This document shows, piece by piece, positions 1 through 11,211 of a DNA stretch of 64,000 nucleotides. The stretch comes from Sarcomyxa edulis (Eukaryota > Basidiomycota > Agaricomycetes > Agaricales > Mycenaceae), in assembly GCA_009761415.1 (NCBI GenBank), contig QUOL01000021.1, positions 310,001-374,000 on the forward strand, written 5' to 3'. Both the position numbers and the translations under genes were made by a program. The first letter of the stretch is position 1; the number at the start of each line of letters is the position of its first letter. The notes under the pieces are model-generated. The model searched no databases and had not been told where the DNA came from. It worked only from the letters and a program-made list of their open reading frames with translations.

Positions 1-1639
1 AGTTGGCGTGGTGTTATTTCGTTTAGGTGGAGATCCTGGGAGATGACTCAGCGGTCACATCAGAGGGATGGAGGGGTTACACTGACCTTGATAACATAGG
101 GTGCACTAAGCATAGTTTCAGGTCCTACCACATCTACAATCGCTTCAGCGTATAGATCCTCCGCCATCGTAGACAAATCAAAGCCTACGATATATCAGCA
201 CCACGAATTCTGACAATTAGATGTTGTGGCATACCGTAAACATCATTCCAGAAATCCACCCTATCCTTGAATACTTCACTGCCGTCGCACAGACCGAGCA
301 TCATCTGGCATTGACTCGGTGCCATCACGCCATCTGGACGGAGGAATCGGTCTCGAGCGCGTAAAACGGAATCCAGCATGGATTCGTATAGAAGGGCGTA
401 ACCCATCCATTCGGAGATGATGATATCCACCTGCGTGATACCGTCTGGGAGAGTAATGTCCTCAATTTTTCCTCGTATGACCCTGTATGTATAGACTGGA
501 ATTAGTGGGTATCACATAGGGAAGAGGGGAGCAGTAGGTGCATACGTAATGACGTTCTCAAGACCATTTGCTTTGACGATCTTTTCTGCCTTTTCAGCGA
601 TATCACTAGCATCAACGGCAAACACCCGTTTGGCTCCACCACGTGCCGCGAAGAGGGATAGTATACCCGTTCCGCATCCAACGTCGAGAACGACGGCGTC
701 TCGGAACAAGGAAGGGTTCGTCAAGATGAAAGACGCGTATGTCGATGTTCGGACTTTATCTTGGATCATCACCGCATGAATATCTAGACGAGGCTTTGTT
801 AGAGATGTCGACCGGGGAAACGATAGCAACAGAACGGACCATTGGCGGCATAGCTTTCAAAGTAATGCGAATCGTCGTCACGGGTGGCTGGGGATAATTC
901 GCTGGTACTTTGGTCATTGATAGCTTGGACCAGAGAGGAAACATTCATCTGGTCGCTGACGAATTTATGATAATCGATGAGATCTTGCTTTGCTTTGGCC
1001 AACTTCTTTTCCAAAGCGATGATTCGTCGAGATGGATCTGTAGATTGTTCCTCTTCGTCCTCAGAGTCTGACCAATCGTTAGACGCATCGAGTTCTACGG
1101 AGCATAAAAGGTCGGAAACATTCATGAGGAAGATGGGCGTGTTGTACATACGAAGGAGGGGGTCATCCTCGAGGACTGGAATAAGGTATTCGTCCGAAGA
1201 CAAGAAAGGCTCAGTGCCAGTCAGATTTGTAAGGCTGTCGGGTGATGGTTTCTACAATCATATATGTGAGGATATAAAGCCTAGGAGATAGTCCCTATTT
1301 ACTGACAGTTTTGCGAATATAGTTGATGAGGCGGATCCGTCCATGGAAATCAAGGGCTAATAACACATCAGGAACCAGATGCACAGTATACTGAAGACAC
1401 TTACATATCCGAGAACATATTTGATTCAAGTCAAACCCATATGTCGCGTTATCGTATGCCAAAGCGTCTTCCGCAGACGCAAGCTTTTTGTCTGGATTGA
1501 ACAAGGATTGACAAGGGACCGAATCGGATAGCCAATCGTCCCATGTTTGATCCTCTTCTTCTGAGGATGAAGACGAGTCACTATCGCTGTGAGTATCGGG
1601 GTCCAAGGACGTTGAGGAAGCTGGTAGATGGAGACTCAT
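1..1639 (-). CDS. PRMT3: Protein arginine N-methyltransferase 3 (PRMT3 type), 3' end outside window
   Basis: S-adenosylmethionine-dependent methyltransferase. PRMT3 proteins are cytosolic and modify ribosomal protein S2 (family knowledge). The exons read 1639-1405, 1356-1307, 1251-1152, 1094-840, 783-546, 482-235, 184-87 and 35-<1, all joining in frame. In order they encode an acidic Ser/Glu-rich N-terminus, a zinc-finger-like segment ([15 protein letters not shown]), the [23 protein letters not shown] segment in split form, a coiled-coil stretch, then the catalytic core. The core shows [13 protein letters not shown], the SAM motif [16 protein letters not shown] and the double-E loop [14 protein letters not shown]. 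The C-terminal beta-barrel continues beyond position 1. Only one Cys of the usual C2H2 finger is present and the usual His positions are Tyr/Thr, so zinc binding is doubtful. The start is the first ATG before the acidic stretch. Confidence 0.93.
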
Positions 1640-2313
1640 GGAGGTCGTAAAAGGAGGACTTCAAATTTGAAAAATAAATGTTTCGCGGCTCGATCGAGCT
1701 CGTGAACGGATCGCGTGACACCGTGACTGACCCCGCAAATCATACTCCCTGGAGCTCCCTGGACCCTGAGAGTTCGAAATTGAACATGAACGTTGAACGG
1801 CTGCGCTCAAGCAAGCACCGACCTTGTAATTTCCTTCGATATTCTGACATTATTTGAGCGGTAATAAGCTGACAATATGCTTACAGGTATCTCAATGGTT
1901 GTAGATCACATCCCCGGCGAATTGCGATGTTTGAGGTACCGGTAAGTATGTTCATTTCTCATGGCATGATTGATATACACCTCGTCGAGTTTTTTTCCAG
2001 CATTACGGTCCCGCAGCTACTGCTCCATAATCCTTGAGCATGAGTAATCGAATTTTGGCCTAGCTATCATGAAAATCACATCAAATCGCCCATCCTTCCA
2101 CCGGTTCCGCAGCCAATACAGTACGATGACTCTGAAATGTGACTCTAGAGCCTCACATGTGCAAGACTCTGCGAAGATGTTTTAATATATAGGTCTAAGC
2201 TGCGTATAAGCCCTGGCATATAAATTGTCCCTGGTTCGACAGTCTCGAAGTCCAAACCTAGATCAAACTCACTCGACCCCATTCGAAAACCGTCCAAACC
2301 ACTCTCTACCATA
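1640..2313. other. Intergenic region with core promoter of the next gene
   Basis: No gene was recognised. The stretch lies between the divergent starts of the PRMT3 gene (minus) and the small Ser-rich protein (plus), so it probably holds both promoters. A TATAAA at 2219-2224 lies about 90 bp before the ATG at 2314. Confidence 0.5.
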
Positions 2314-2725
2314 ATGGACAGCTCTTCTTCTATGCACCCGTCTAAATCCACAGTATCTCTCGCAGATTCAGTCACATCTACCGCTCCTCTCGTTCGACCC
2401 AAGAAAGATTTTGAGGCAGCGTTTGCTGGCCTCCAGGCCACATATGGAATAGCTGGTGGCATTCCTGCCCCTCCCGATAAGAAGAACTCTGCGCACAAGC
2501 AGAAATTCCCAACCGATGCTAGTACTTCCAAATCGATCGCAGACTCCACACTTCCTATCTCGACTTCCTCAGACGATGCTATATCTCCTAGTGAGACTAT
2601 ACCTAAAGCCAAAGATTTGAAACCCAAGTGTTCGTTCTCCCTGTTTTCGACGAAGAGTACGTACCATCTCTCTATTCATATAACTCTAGCGTCATTGACT
2701 GACCTTGATATCTACAGAAAAATAA
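2314..2725 (+). CDS. Small Ser-rich protein with FA-x-L-x-A motif, copy 1
   Basis: Not a recognised family. Exons 2314-2656 and 2718-2725 (61-bp intron, branch TGACTGAC) give about 116 residues ending in a basic KKK tail. The protein is rich in Ser, Thr and Lys with no membrane segment or signal peptide, so it is probably soluble and disordered. One stretch around residues 32-55, DFEAAFAGLQATYGIAGGIP, looks ordered. A related stretch (STFAKLAAKNGWNAPTAARP) closes the next small gene, so the two look like diverged tandem copies. A TATA box precedes the start. Coding status rests on the clean intron, the shared motif and the promoter, not on a known family. Confidence 0.55.
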
Positions 2726-3275
2726 ATGTCGATAACATAATATTTCTCTTTCAGACTATACGTACAGGTATCTACAGGTATGTCTCTCACCACTTCTATA
2801 TAAATCTTGACGTGTATCTCACCGCGTCTCGAAGATGACGGCGGCGTAAATAGTGAGATCATGGGTAGATTGGTCTCGAATGCAATGTGAAAACATATGC
2901 CACGTCCTGGGTTCCATCGGATTGATAACGACGCGCCGCTAGACTGAATGTACCGAGTCAACACTAAGCTCGTACACGCACCCGTTCCACCTGAACATCA
3001 AGACATACCTTCCGAGAAGATTCAAGTTCAAATCCGCAGCCCCTCACCCTCGACTGTATATGCAACTAGCCTCATGCGTCTTTCATATCAGTGCTACTGC
3101 GGCAAGAACTTCATGTACCTTGGTGTACCTTGCCGCCGATAGTTGACTCAGCTTTTGGACAAAACCCTGGGTCAAGGGTTAAATCATAGGCGCCACGCTA
3201 TTTAAGTGGCAAGATCAAGAAGCAACCCCCTACCCTACTATCGCAAGCGCATATCAAGATCTCAAGACTACTTTC

Positions 3276-3632
3276 ATGCCTTCGTCAACAGACTCCACAT
3301 CCACCGCATCTCTTCCTGTCCTTCCCTATCATAAAGGACAGGAATTTAACCCCTCCGCGAAATGCTCTGACTCTGAGTCTACCAAGACGTCGACGTCGTC
3401 AGTGATGGACGGAAAGGGTGGAAATGTGTCTGGGACCAGCGCTGCGCACAGTAAGTAAACGCTGACCGTACCTTGATGTTCGATGAGATCCTGACTTGAT
3501 TTAGACCCTTCAGCAGGAAAGGGTCCAGAGAAGCCGGAGCAGAAAGGAGTTGCATCGGATTCAACGTTCGCAAAGCTTGCAGCAAAGAATGGCTGGAACG
3601 CACCTACGGCTGCGCGACCTTCGTTGGGCTGA
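3276..3632 (+). CDS. Small Ser-rich protein with FA-x-L-x-A motif, copy 2
   Basis: Unrecognised. Exons 3276-3450 and 3505-3632 (54-bp intron, CTGAC branch point) encode about 100 residues. The N-terminal half is Ser/Thr/Asp-rich. The C-terminal half ends in FAKLAAKNGWNAPTAARPSLG, which resembles the ordered motif of the neighbour at 2314. An AT-rich TATTTAA element about 80 bp upstream (near 3199) could serve as TATA. No signal peptide or membrane segment is seen. Short single-motif proteins of this kind are common in Agaricomycetes as uncharacterised proteins; function unknown. Confidence 0.6.
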
Positions 3633-3747
3633 TTAAAGCGCCAGCGCCACAATGGAAGGAAGGGGGAGCACGTATCGATAATCGGGAAAAAAGGGTTTTC
3701 ATTATGTCATAAATTTAGTTCGTATTCTCTTCAGATACCTTGATATA

Positions 3748-4849
3748 TCAGTACACCTTCGTCCAATCCACCTCGTCCGAGTCAATAAGCCCTTCAGATT
3801 GCAAGCCTCCTTCAGGCGACCGGCCAAAGCAGTGATTTCCCTCGTCGTCCACAAGAACTAGTCGACGTAAAGTCGGGCAGGCAAGGAACATTCTTTCCTG
3901 CAGGTGCTGCGAAGACACGTTGCGATTTGTCACTAGAACGAGACATTCAAGTTTTGTCGTTTTGCTCAATGCTTCCAACAACGCTTCCCAGCTCTCGCTC
4001 CACTATTCATGAATTAAAACAGGTTAGACTACCTTCGAGAATATCGTAAGTCTCACGTACAAAGTCATGGGTGATGTTGAGATATTTCAGTTGATGGGTA
4101 TATTTTAGGCCTTGCAGAACCATCTGTACGGTGTTCCACGAGGAATCTAATAGCCTCAAACTCTTGACGACAGTCAACGACGTGAGGGTAGGTGATAGAA
4201 TCTCGAATGCGTGAAATATCTCCTTGTCATCCGAGTACCAGGGACTGTCTATGATGCAAAGATGTGCAATGCGTCTGTGTGAGGTCGCACTAATGTCGAT
4301 ACATCCTCCCACTTCGAGGTCCACAAGAGAAGGGAGAATATCTCCGGGAAGAGACCATGGTTTCGTAGTGGACATAGATAAGAAAGTTATCTGAGGCTGG
4401 GAGGCAAGAAATTCGAAAAGAACAGAAGGCAGAAAATAACAGTTGGTGAACTTTTCCAGGCGGAAAGAGCAGTCCTGGAGAAAAGAAGTGCCAGTAGTCT
4501 CGTTTCCGAGACTCCTGGATGACTCAACATGCAGGATCCGGAGATCCTTTATGTTGGGACATTCCTTCAAAGCGTGGGATAGGATGATCTGATGTTGGGC
4601 GTCGAAGATTGAGGAGGGCGGTAAATGGATGGTCAGACAGTGCGTCCGGAGACCGAGATCTGGATGTGCGATGATGGTCCGGCACCAACATTTCAAGGCT
4701 TTGAAGTGGATCAGGACAACATCGCAATAGAGTAGTCGATTGACTTCCTGGAGAAGATTCCGAGAGACTCGGGCAAGCCTGACGAAGTCTTGGGGAGGTA
4801 CATACCGGAGAATATGGCCATGTATCTCAGTAGGAAGTGATTGAGCCAT
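3748..4849 (-). CDS. F-box / LRR-like protein, copy 1
   Basis: Predicted substrate adaptor of SCF ubiquitin ligases. Exons 4849-4061 and 4002-3748 join phase 0 through a 58-bp intron with TCTAAC branch, giving 347 residues. The N-terminal F-box reads LPTEIHGHILRYVPPQDFVRLARVSRNL. It is followed by degenerate leucine-rich segments (LKDLRIL, LTSLTVVKSLRLL, LKYLNITHDF) and an acidic end, IDSDEVDWTKVY. Length, intron position late in the coding region and C-terminal form match the second F-box gene at 27739, so the two are paralogues. F-box proteins of this type are numerous and fast-evolving in basidiomycetes, so no target can be named. Confidence 0.85.
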
Positions 4850-5618
4850 TCTCGGTCTTCCGATCTGGAAGAAAAGGATCCCGAGTTAGAGATGGTACAC
4901 AAATGTAGCGATTATCGACGGTGAGCTTACTGCGGGAGATTCAACGGGTACACTATGTTTAAGTCTGTAAAAGACTCGAAATGAGTGCCCGTAACGCAGG
5001 CGCTTCTTGAATTTACGGTGGCACTCTGCAGGACAGAGAAAGCGGAAGAAAACCGGCCGTTAACGCTTGGGCAACGCGTAACGCGCCAAATGGTCACGCG
5101 TCACGTTCCGGGTCGGAAGTCCAATTCGGGGCTGTTTGCTTGGAGCATCCGATCACAACAACCACGTGCACAAATCTGATCTTGATCTAATCAGCCAACT
5201 TTTTACCTTTTTCTCACCAACGGTGGTGCGGACATCCAGTACTAGCACTCAGTAGCGCCAGAGCTAGCAGGACCAGCATTCATCCATCCAGGGAGAATGC
5301 GTGTGTGTCCAACCGGTCAAATTTATATATCTCGTCGGCATATACTATACACCCTTGTGCCTTCCGTCCATCAGGCACATTTCAACTGGAGACAAACGGT
5401 CAAACCAGGCATGCTTGAACCAGCTTGACCCATGGATATTTGAAACACGTCCGTCCGTCCATGTGGCGGTGCCTTGGAGTGTATAAAAGGTCTTCCACTG
5501 CTGAACTCGATTCTAATCACTTACCACCACCACTGCAGTGTGCCACTCGCATCAGACACTTCGTCAAAGCTCAAAAATCCTCTCGAAAACTACTCACTAC
5601 ATCAGTCTCTAGAACAAG
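4850..5618. other. Intergenic region between divergent F-box and FunK1 genes
   Basis: No coding region was recognised; the short open frames lack introns, start context and family motifs. The stretch probably holds both promoters. Confidence 0.5.
5482..5488 (+). promoter_or_regulatory. TATA box of the FunK1 gene
   Basis: TATAAAA lies 131 bp upstream of the ATG at 5619 in the intergenic region. The distance leaves a 5' leader of about 100 nt. Confidence 0.6.
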
Positions 5619-7721
5619 ATGCGCGATCATTTGGTTGTAGGTATGCCAACGAGCGACTTCTTCAGGGAACTCCTCCCTTTGTCCAAACGCATTCCTCCAT
5701 GCCCACTCGTGGCGAACAATTACTTCAACTATGTGCCCATAGAAGGGCCAGAGGGTGACATCCTTCAAGATTTTGTGAGTGTGCCACTGCCACTCATGTA
5801 GCACATAAACTAACCCTCCTACCATCGATATAGATCAACCTCATCAACAGCGGACATCCCGCCACTTCCTCTAGTGGCTCGTCCTTGATCCCTGGTTTCA
5901 AGCTCGTCAACACCTCTGCGCATCCTGATGCGTCTTCGGAGACAAGCCCGAACGTCCGAGCCGATATCACCATGTACAAAACCAGTGTCAACGCTACAGA
6001 ACCCACGACACAGTTCGATCAAGCAGACCTCTGGGTAGACCTCAATTTCGACGCCGATGACGATCCTTTTGAGATCGGCAACGACGACGAGGTTGATGAT
6101 TACCTAAGTCGGATGATCAGTTGTGCCACTGAACTTTTCCATCGTCAACATCGATCATTCTGCTTCTCGGTGTTCATTGCTGGTCCGTGGGCTCGCTTCA
6201 TCATCTGGGATCGATCCGGAGCCACTGTCACGAAACGGTTTAACTATCAGGAGGATGCTCAGACGCTCGTTGACTTTTTTTGGCGATTCGTACATCTCTC
6301 GGACGAGGAACGTGGCGTCGATCCCACGGTTCTCCTTGCCACTGCCAAAGAAGAGGCCCTAGCGAAACATCATCTGGCGCCATGGAAAAACTCTAGAGAT
6401 AGGCCGGTCTATAAGTTCCTCGTCCCCGACAACGACTCATGTGGCTCGCGCGAATTCCTGGCTTGGGGTACCATGTCACTCCCTGATTCGATGTTCAGCC
6501 GAGCGACGCGTGTATATCCTGTTTACGAGGTTGCCACTGATGAGGTCATGTTCTTGAAGGATTCGTGGCGTTCTACTGAGCCTGGATTGCTGAAGGAGTC
6601 TGAGACCTTGCAAGAGCTGAATGAGGAGGGCGTGCGATATGTGCCGCGTTACGTTTGCGGCGATGACATCCCGGACCAGGAGACACGAACTGATAAGTTT
6701 GCAGACACATACTGGACGCCCGCCGGAAATGTGGCCCTCACCCCTCGAGTGCATAATAGGTTTGTGGAACACTGCGTTTGTATTCCTCTAGAACGTTTCA
6801 GCTCCACGAAGCAGTTCATGACGGTCATGTACCATGCCTATCTAGGTGGGTCACTAGTCTTCAATCTTTTAGTACAGCATTCTAACGTCCTTTCTCGCAG
6901 CCCACAAAGACGCTTACCTCAAGTGTGGAATCTTGCACCAGGATATCAGTCCAACAAACATCCTCATCGACAAAAACGGTAACGGGATCTTGAATGGCTG
7001 GGATCTTGCTCGAACTGTCGAAGACATTGAAAATAGAGATCCTCCCAAACATCCTACTGTACGTCTTTGGAACGTTCTTTCCATCTACAAACAACTGACA
7101 TTCCCGTTACAGGGCACTCGGCGATTTATGTCTGCTGCACTCCTCAAGGATTCAAAGAAAACACACCGAATCCAGGACGACATGGAGTCCTTCGTTCACG
7201 TCGTCATCTACCACGGCCTTCGGTATATGAAACACAACAAGCCACACGAAGTCAGTCACATGATAGGCATTCTCTTCGATGAACACTGTCCAAACCACAA
7301 GAAAAACATCTATGTTGGCGCAGTGGCCAAGCACGATAACTTTATCGAACGCAATATCATCCCGGACGACTTCGCCTTTGATTTCCATCCTTTGACGTCT
7401 TGGTTGGACTCTGCGATGGACATCGTAGCGCAGTGGATACATCTGAACATCAGGCGTCGGTTGTGCCTTCTACCCCCGGACACTCTCTTTGGTACTGGAA
7501 CGCCTTTCAGCAATCATGAAGGTTTACAGCGCGTATGGGAACAGTGCTTGGCACAGCCGAATTGGCCGACGAACGATAAGACCTGCGATCAATTGAAGGC
7601 ATCTCTCAAGGACAAAGGCAGGGCTAATCAAGAAAGACTGAAGAGACTGAAGCGTGGACGTTACTGTGCCTCGAAACGACAAAAGTTGGGTCCGCGATCT
7701 CGAGGGAAGGCCCATGCTTGA
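5619..7721 (+). CDS. FunK1-type protein kinase
   Basis: Member of the FunK1 kinases, a eukaryotic-kinase subfamily expanded in multicellular fungi and of unknown cellular role. Exons 5619-5774, 5834-6845, 6901-7058 and 7113-7721 give 644 residues. The N-terminal 380 residues carry the divergent FunK1 N-lobe. The catalytic loop is HQDISPTN (402-409) in place of HRD-x4-N. The metal-binding motif is G-W-D (422-424) instead of DFG, as is usual in FunK1. The activation segment holds the family hallmark GTRRFMS (443-449). The C-terminus (from about 600) is very basic, with an NLS-like KRLKRGRY...KRQK stretch, which suggests nuclear location. Catalytic Asp residues are present, so activity is plausible. 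Confidence 0.92.
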
Positions 7722-7977
7722 ACAACATCTATGTGGACTTGTAGATATGTTGTCATGTACTGTATTGACGCGGAAGCTATATGTAATTTGTTATGCGCTC
7801 AGATGAATCTATGAAGCATGCTTACCCTGAACTTCATTGCTCTTGGCTGTTTATGATAAATCTGCCAAAAGTCGGAGGCCAGAGACTCAAGAGCAAGATA
7901 GACGGACGAAAGACGGAGGCTAGAATTAGCTCCTATATAGGGTATCGTGAGACTGTAGATCTTCGTTTCGCCCGGCC

Positions 7978-9763
7978 ATGTCGTCCCATCTCCCCACATA
8001 CCAGTCTGTCCCAACGTCCGAGAACCAGCACGACGACGACCGGAAAGGCACCATCGTGTACAAACCGACCGCATTTGTTTCTCAAAAGCGCAAAGTCTTC
8101 TACGCTCTCAGTCTCGTAGCTATCATGTATGCCGCATTCTCGGGGATCAGGACGCTATCTAGGAGCAAGATCTTCCAAGGTTGTAATGGCAGTGGTGCAA
8201 TGAACGCTACCATGCACAGGAACCTCTCGACTGCGACGCTTCCTTCGCATTATACTTTGCCTTCTGGAGATAAGATTCCGTCAGTTGCACTTGGTGTCTG
8301 GCAAGCAGGAAAGGGGGAGGTTGGAACTGCCGTCAAGGTATGTCGCAGATAGTAACTACAATTCAGCGAAATTGCCGCTGAAAGTTGAATTTTCCCTCTT
8401 ACAGACGGCGTTGAAAGCTGGCTATAGACATATTGATGGGGCTTGGATTTATCGCGTGCGTATGTCCTTGGAAATCTTAACAAAACATACTTATATCTTT
8501 ATATGATGGAAAACAGAACGAGGCCGAAGTTGGACAGGCTTTGAAGGAAAGCTCAGTTCCTCGGGACCAGATTTGGTTGACCTCTAAAGTGCGTTTCTTC
8601 CAGACGTATGACTGGTCTGTCTACTTTGAGGTCAAGCAACAGTCTCCCTGGCCTTAATTGGCGTTGAAGTAGACAGATTGGTTACAGGTCTGCTGTATGA
8701 TTAACTTCTGCAGAATTGACTTGTTTCCCTCCAGTTATGGAACGCATTCCATCACCCGGAAGACATCGAGCCTGCGCTCGATGAAACCCTCACCAATCTC
8801 GGAACAGATTATCTCGACTTGTATCTCATTCATTGGTGCGTCCGAACAGTGTCCTTGTTCTACTCCAATGTGCAGTTTCCTCAATCTTTGATCAGGCCTC
8901 TTGCACTGAACAAAGATGGTTCGGTATACGATAAGGAACTTACTGAGAACCCATACCCGACTTGGCAGAAGCTCGAAGAGATGGTCGCAAAAGGCAAGGT
9001 CAGAAACATCGGGTTGAGCAAGTGCGTGGTCGTGCTGCATTCATGACTTCGATCCCGAATGCCGATGCTCGTTATGTTCAAATCACAGCTTCAATATCCG
9101 CAGGATCCAAAACCTCACTGCCAACCCTCTCAAAGTTCTGCCTGCCGTCAATCAAGTAAGCACCACCTTCTATCTTTTCGCTTGCCAAATAATTACACAC
9201 CTTTCCAGGTCGAGCTGAACTATTGGAACCCTCAACCAGAGTTGTTAAAGGTATAGTCTTTGCATTATAGACGCGTTTTCTTGTTCCACGAGCCTAATCG
9301 CCCATATTTGCACTAGTGGTCGAAAGAACACAACCTTCAACTAGAGGCGTACTCTCCTCTCGGTAGTACCAAGCAGGTCGGAGCAACACTCGCTGTTCCA
9401 GAAGTACGTCTCCCGTCCTTCATTCTTCGTAACTGACATTTATCATACGGAATTGCAGGTCAAGGCAATTGCTAAAGAACTTGGTATCACTCCTGCGCAA
9501 GTCATCATCTCGTGGCACGTCCAGCGTGGTGTGATCGTACTCCCAAAGAGCGTCACACCTTCTCGTATCGAGGAGAATTTTCACGGTGAGTCCCGAATCA
9601 TCTTTGTGCTGATGAAAGCTGAAATGCTGGTTGTGCATTTCAAGTTTCTGCGATCCCTCGAGATCTGTTCGATAAATTGGAGGCGGCTGCTACCTCGCAC
9701 CCTCCTCAACGCGTTGTAAACCCGAGTAAGAACTGGGGGCTGGACTTCGATATCTTCGAGTAG
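7978..9763 (+). CDS. Aldo-keto reductase with N-terminal membrane anchor
   Basis: NADPH-dependent carbonyl reductase of the AKR superfamily. Ten exons (7978-8337, 8405-8455, 8517-8588, 8735-8835, 8896-9021, 9089-9155, 9209-9250, 9317-9403, 9459-9585, 9645-9763) give 383 residues. The AKR barrel starts near residue 88 (LPSGDKIPSVALGVWQAG). The catalytic tetrad is visible: Asp131 (RHIDGAW), Tyr136, Lys161 (LTSK) and His194 (LIHWP). Later motifs are GLSNFNIRRI, QVELNYWNPQ, EAYSPLGS and VLPKSVTPSRIEENF. Unusually, about 85 residues precede the barrel, with a polar segment and one hydrophobic helix at roughly 40-58 flanked by KRK and R. This points to a type II single-pass membrane protein. A shorter start at the downstream ATG inside the same exon would remove the anchor and cannot be excluded. 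A TATATA element lies at about 7934. Confidence 0.92.
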
Positions 9764-9902
9764 ACCTGGATCACATTGATACATACGCGCAGACAGACGA
9801 ACAGAATTCTCCTCTGAAATAAATAAGCAACAATCTGTACACCGTCCTTCATATCTTACTCTTCGTACAATAGATCAAAAAAAACACTGATTGCGATTTT
9901 CG

Positions 9903-10943
9903 TCACATGAAATCATCTTCGAGCTCCCTCACGGATTTCTTCTGCTCCTCCCATTCCTCATCTTCTGCAGCCTCGCCGTTGAACAGCGAGTCATAGGATC
10001 GAGCGGCTTTCTCGGCTTCGCGAGCTCGGGCTAGCTCCAGGTCGGCTTTTTTCTGGAATCAGATATGTAAGTGTTGTGTCTAGTGGGATATTGTACACAA
10101 AGGGTGTTAGGAACTTACCTTCTGGGCAGCTGCGGCTCTTCGTACAGCACTCTCTTGCTTTATCCGATCGATTTTCTCTTGTTCGTGGTCGACCTGTCGT
10201 TCGACCTTGGTCTTATTCAGGCGGTTGACGATAGGGTTCTCTCGTTTGATCACGTATACTGTCGATATCGGTGAGTGGGCTTCGAAGGAAATGATATTAG
10301 ACGAGTGTTACCTCTTTTGACCTGCACAAATTATCGTCAAGACGTCACCTCAGACAATAAGACACAGAACTCACCCGCTTATCATTATGGAACGAAACTT
10401 GGCCTACGGCCATATCGCCTGTTTTCTGCCACCATCTTCATCCTGAGTCTAAAACAGCTTCTAGACGATGTTGATTCCACATACCTTGAGATTATCGCCC
10501 GGAGTATAAATTATCGTCAAGTTGTCTTTCTTGTTGCCTTTCCGGATAGATGAGATCCAGAGTGTCAGGATATTTGATATCCTTGGGATACGTACCTTCA
10601 ATAGAATTGGCTTTCACTAGTTGTGCACAATCTGCTAGTAAAGTCTCGGGGATAGCGTCCCAGGACATGTTGTCGGGCATTCGTAAGTAAACGTGGGCTG
10701 ATGAGAGTTTGTCGACGTGAAACCAGACGTCCTGGGGCCATGCGTATTTGATTAATTCCTCATCTTGAGGTACATGTCAGTACATGAGTTGAATCGTATC
10801 TCAGGGTATTACTGACTTTCGACCTTGTCCCGACCCATATAAAGCACGGCCGGTGGGTTCGTGACTATCGAAAGGGTGCATTAGTATCATGATTTTCATA
10901 GATGACAAGGGGGATTGCCTGTAGAAGTGAAAAACAAAACCAT
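9903..10943 (-). CDS. CCDC25: CCDC25 homologue (NFACT-R domain, DUF814)
   Basis: Conserved eukaryotic coiled-coil protein with an NFACT-R domain, related to the RQC factor Rqc2/NEMF and tRNA-binding proteins; fungal role unclear. Eight exons: 10943-10907, 10864-10817, 10763-10596, 10537-10485, 10425-10375, 10321-10312, 10258-10119, 10052-9903, 218 residues. Recognisable order: [88 protein letters not shown], then a charged coiled coil ending in ELEDDFM. These match the animal protein closely. The sixth exon is only 10 nt (VKR plus one base). The first intron uses a weak donor (GTCATC, 42 bp) and is the least certain junction. The gene is tail-to-tail with the aldo-keto reductase. Confidence 0.93.
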
Positions 10944-11211
10944 TGCAGTCGTTAGCAGGAAGCAAGTCGATAGATGGACGAAAATGCAATTTTCTGCGCG
11001 CTTGGAGGTTCGAATTTCCAAAATCTGTTTCTTGCACTTACCACGACCACGACTCTCACATTCAGCGCTATACCTCGTTTTCTCCCTTTCTATCTTACCT
11101 GATTATCTCGGAAAACTCACGCATATATCGACGAGTAATTGGTAGGTCTTTACCTTTCGAAATAGTCCCAAGATTTGACCAACCTGGCGCAGATCTGTAA
11201 AGCATACGACG

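Noticed and set aside
11001..11030. tRNA-like B-box (GGTTCGAATT)
   Set aside because: No A box, acceptor stem or anticodon arm around it; it lies in the divergent CCDC25/RBM25 promoter.
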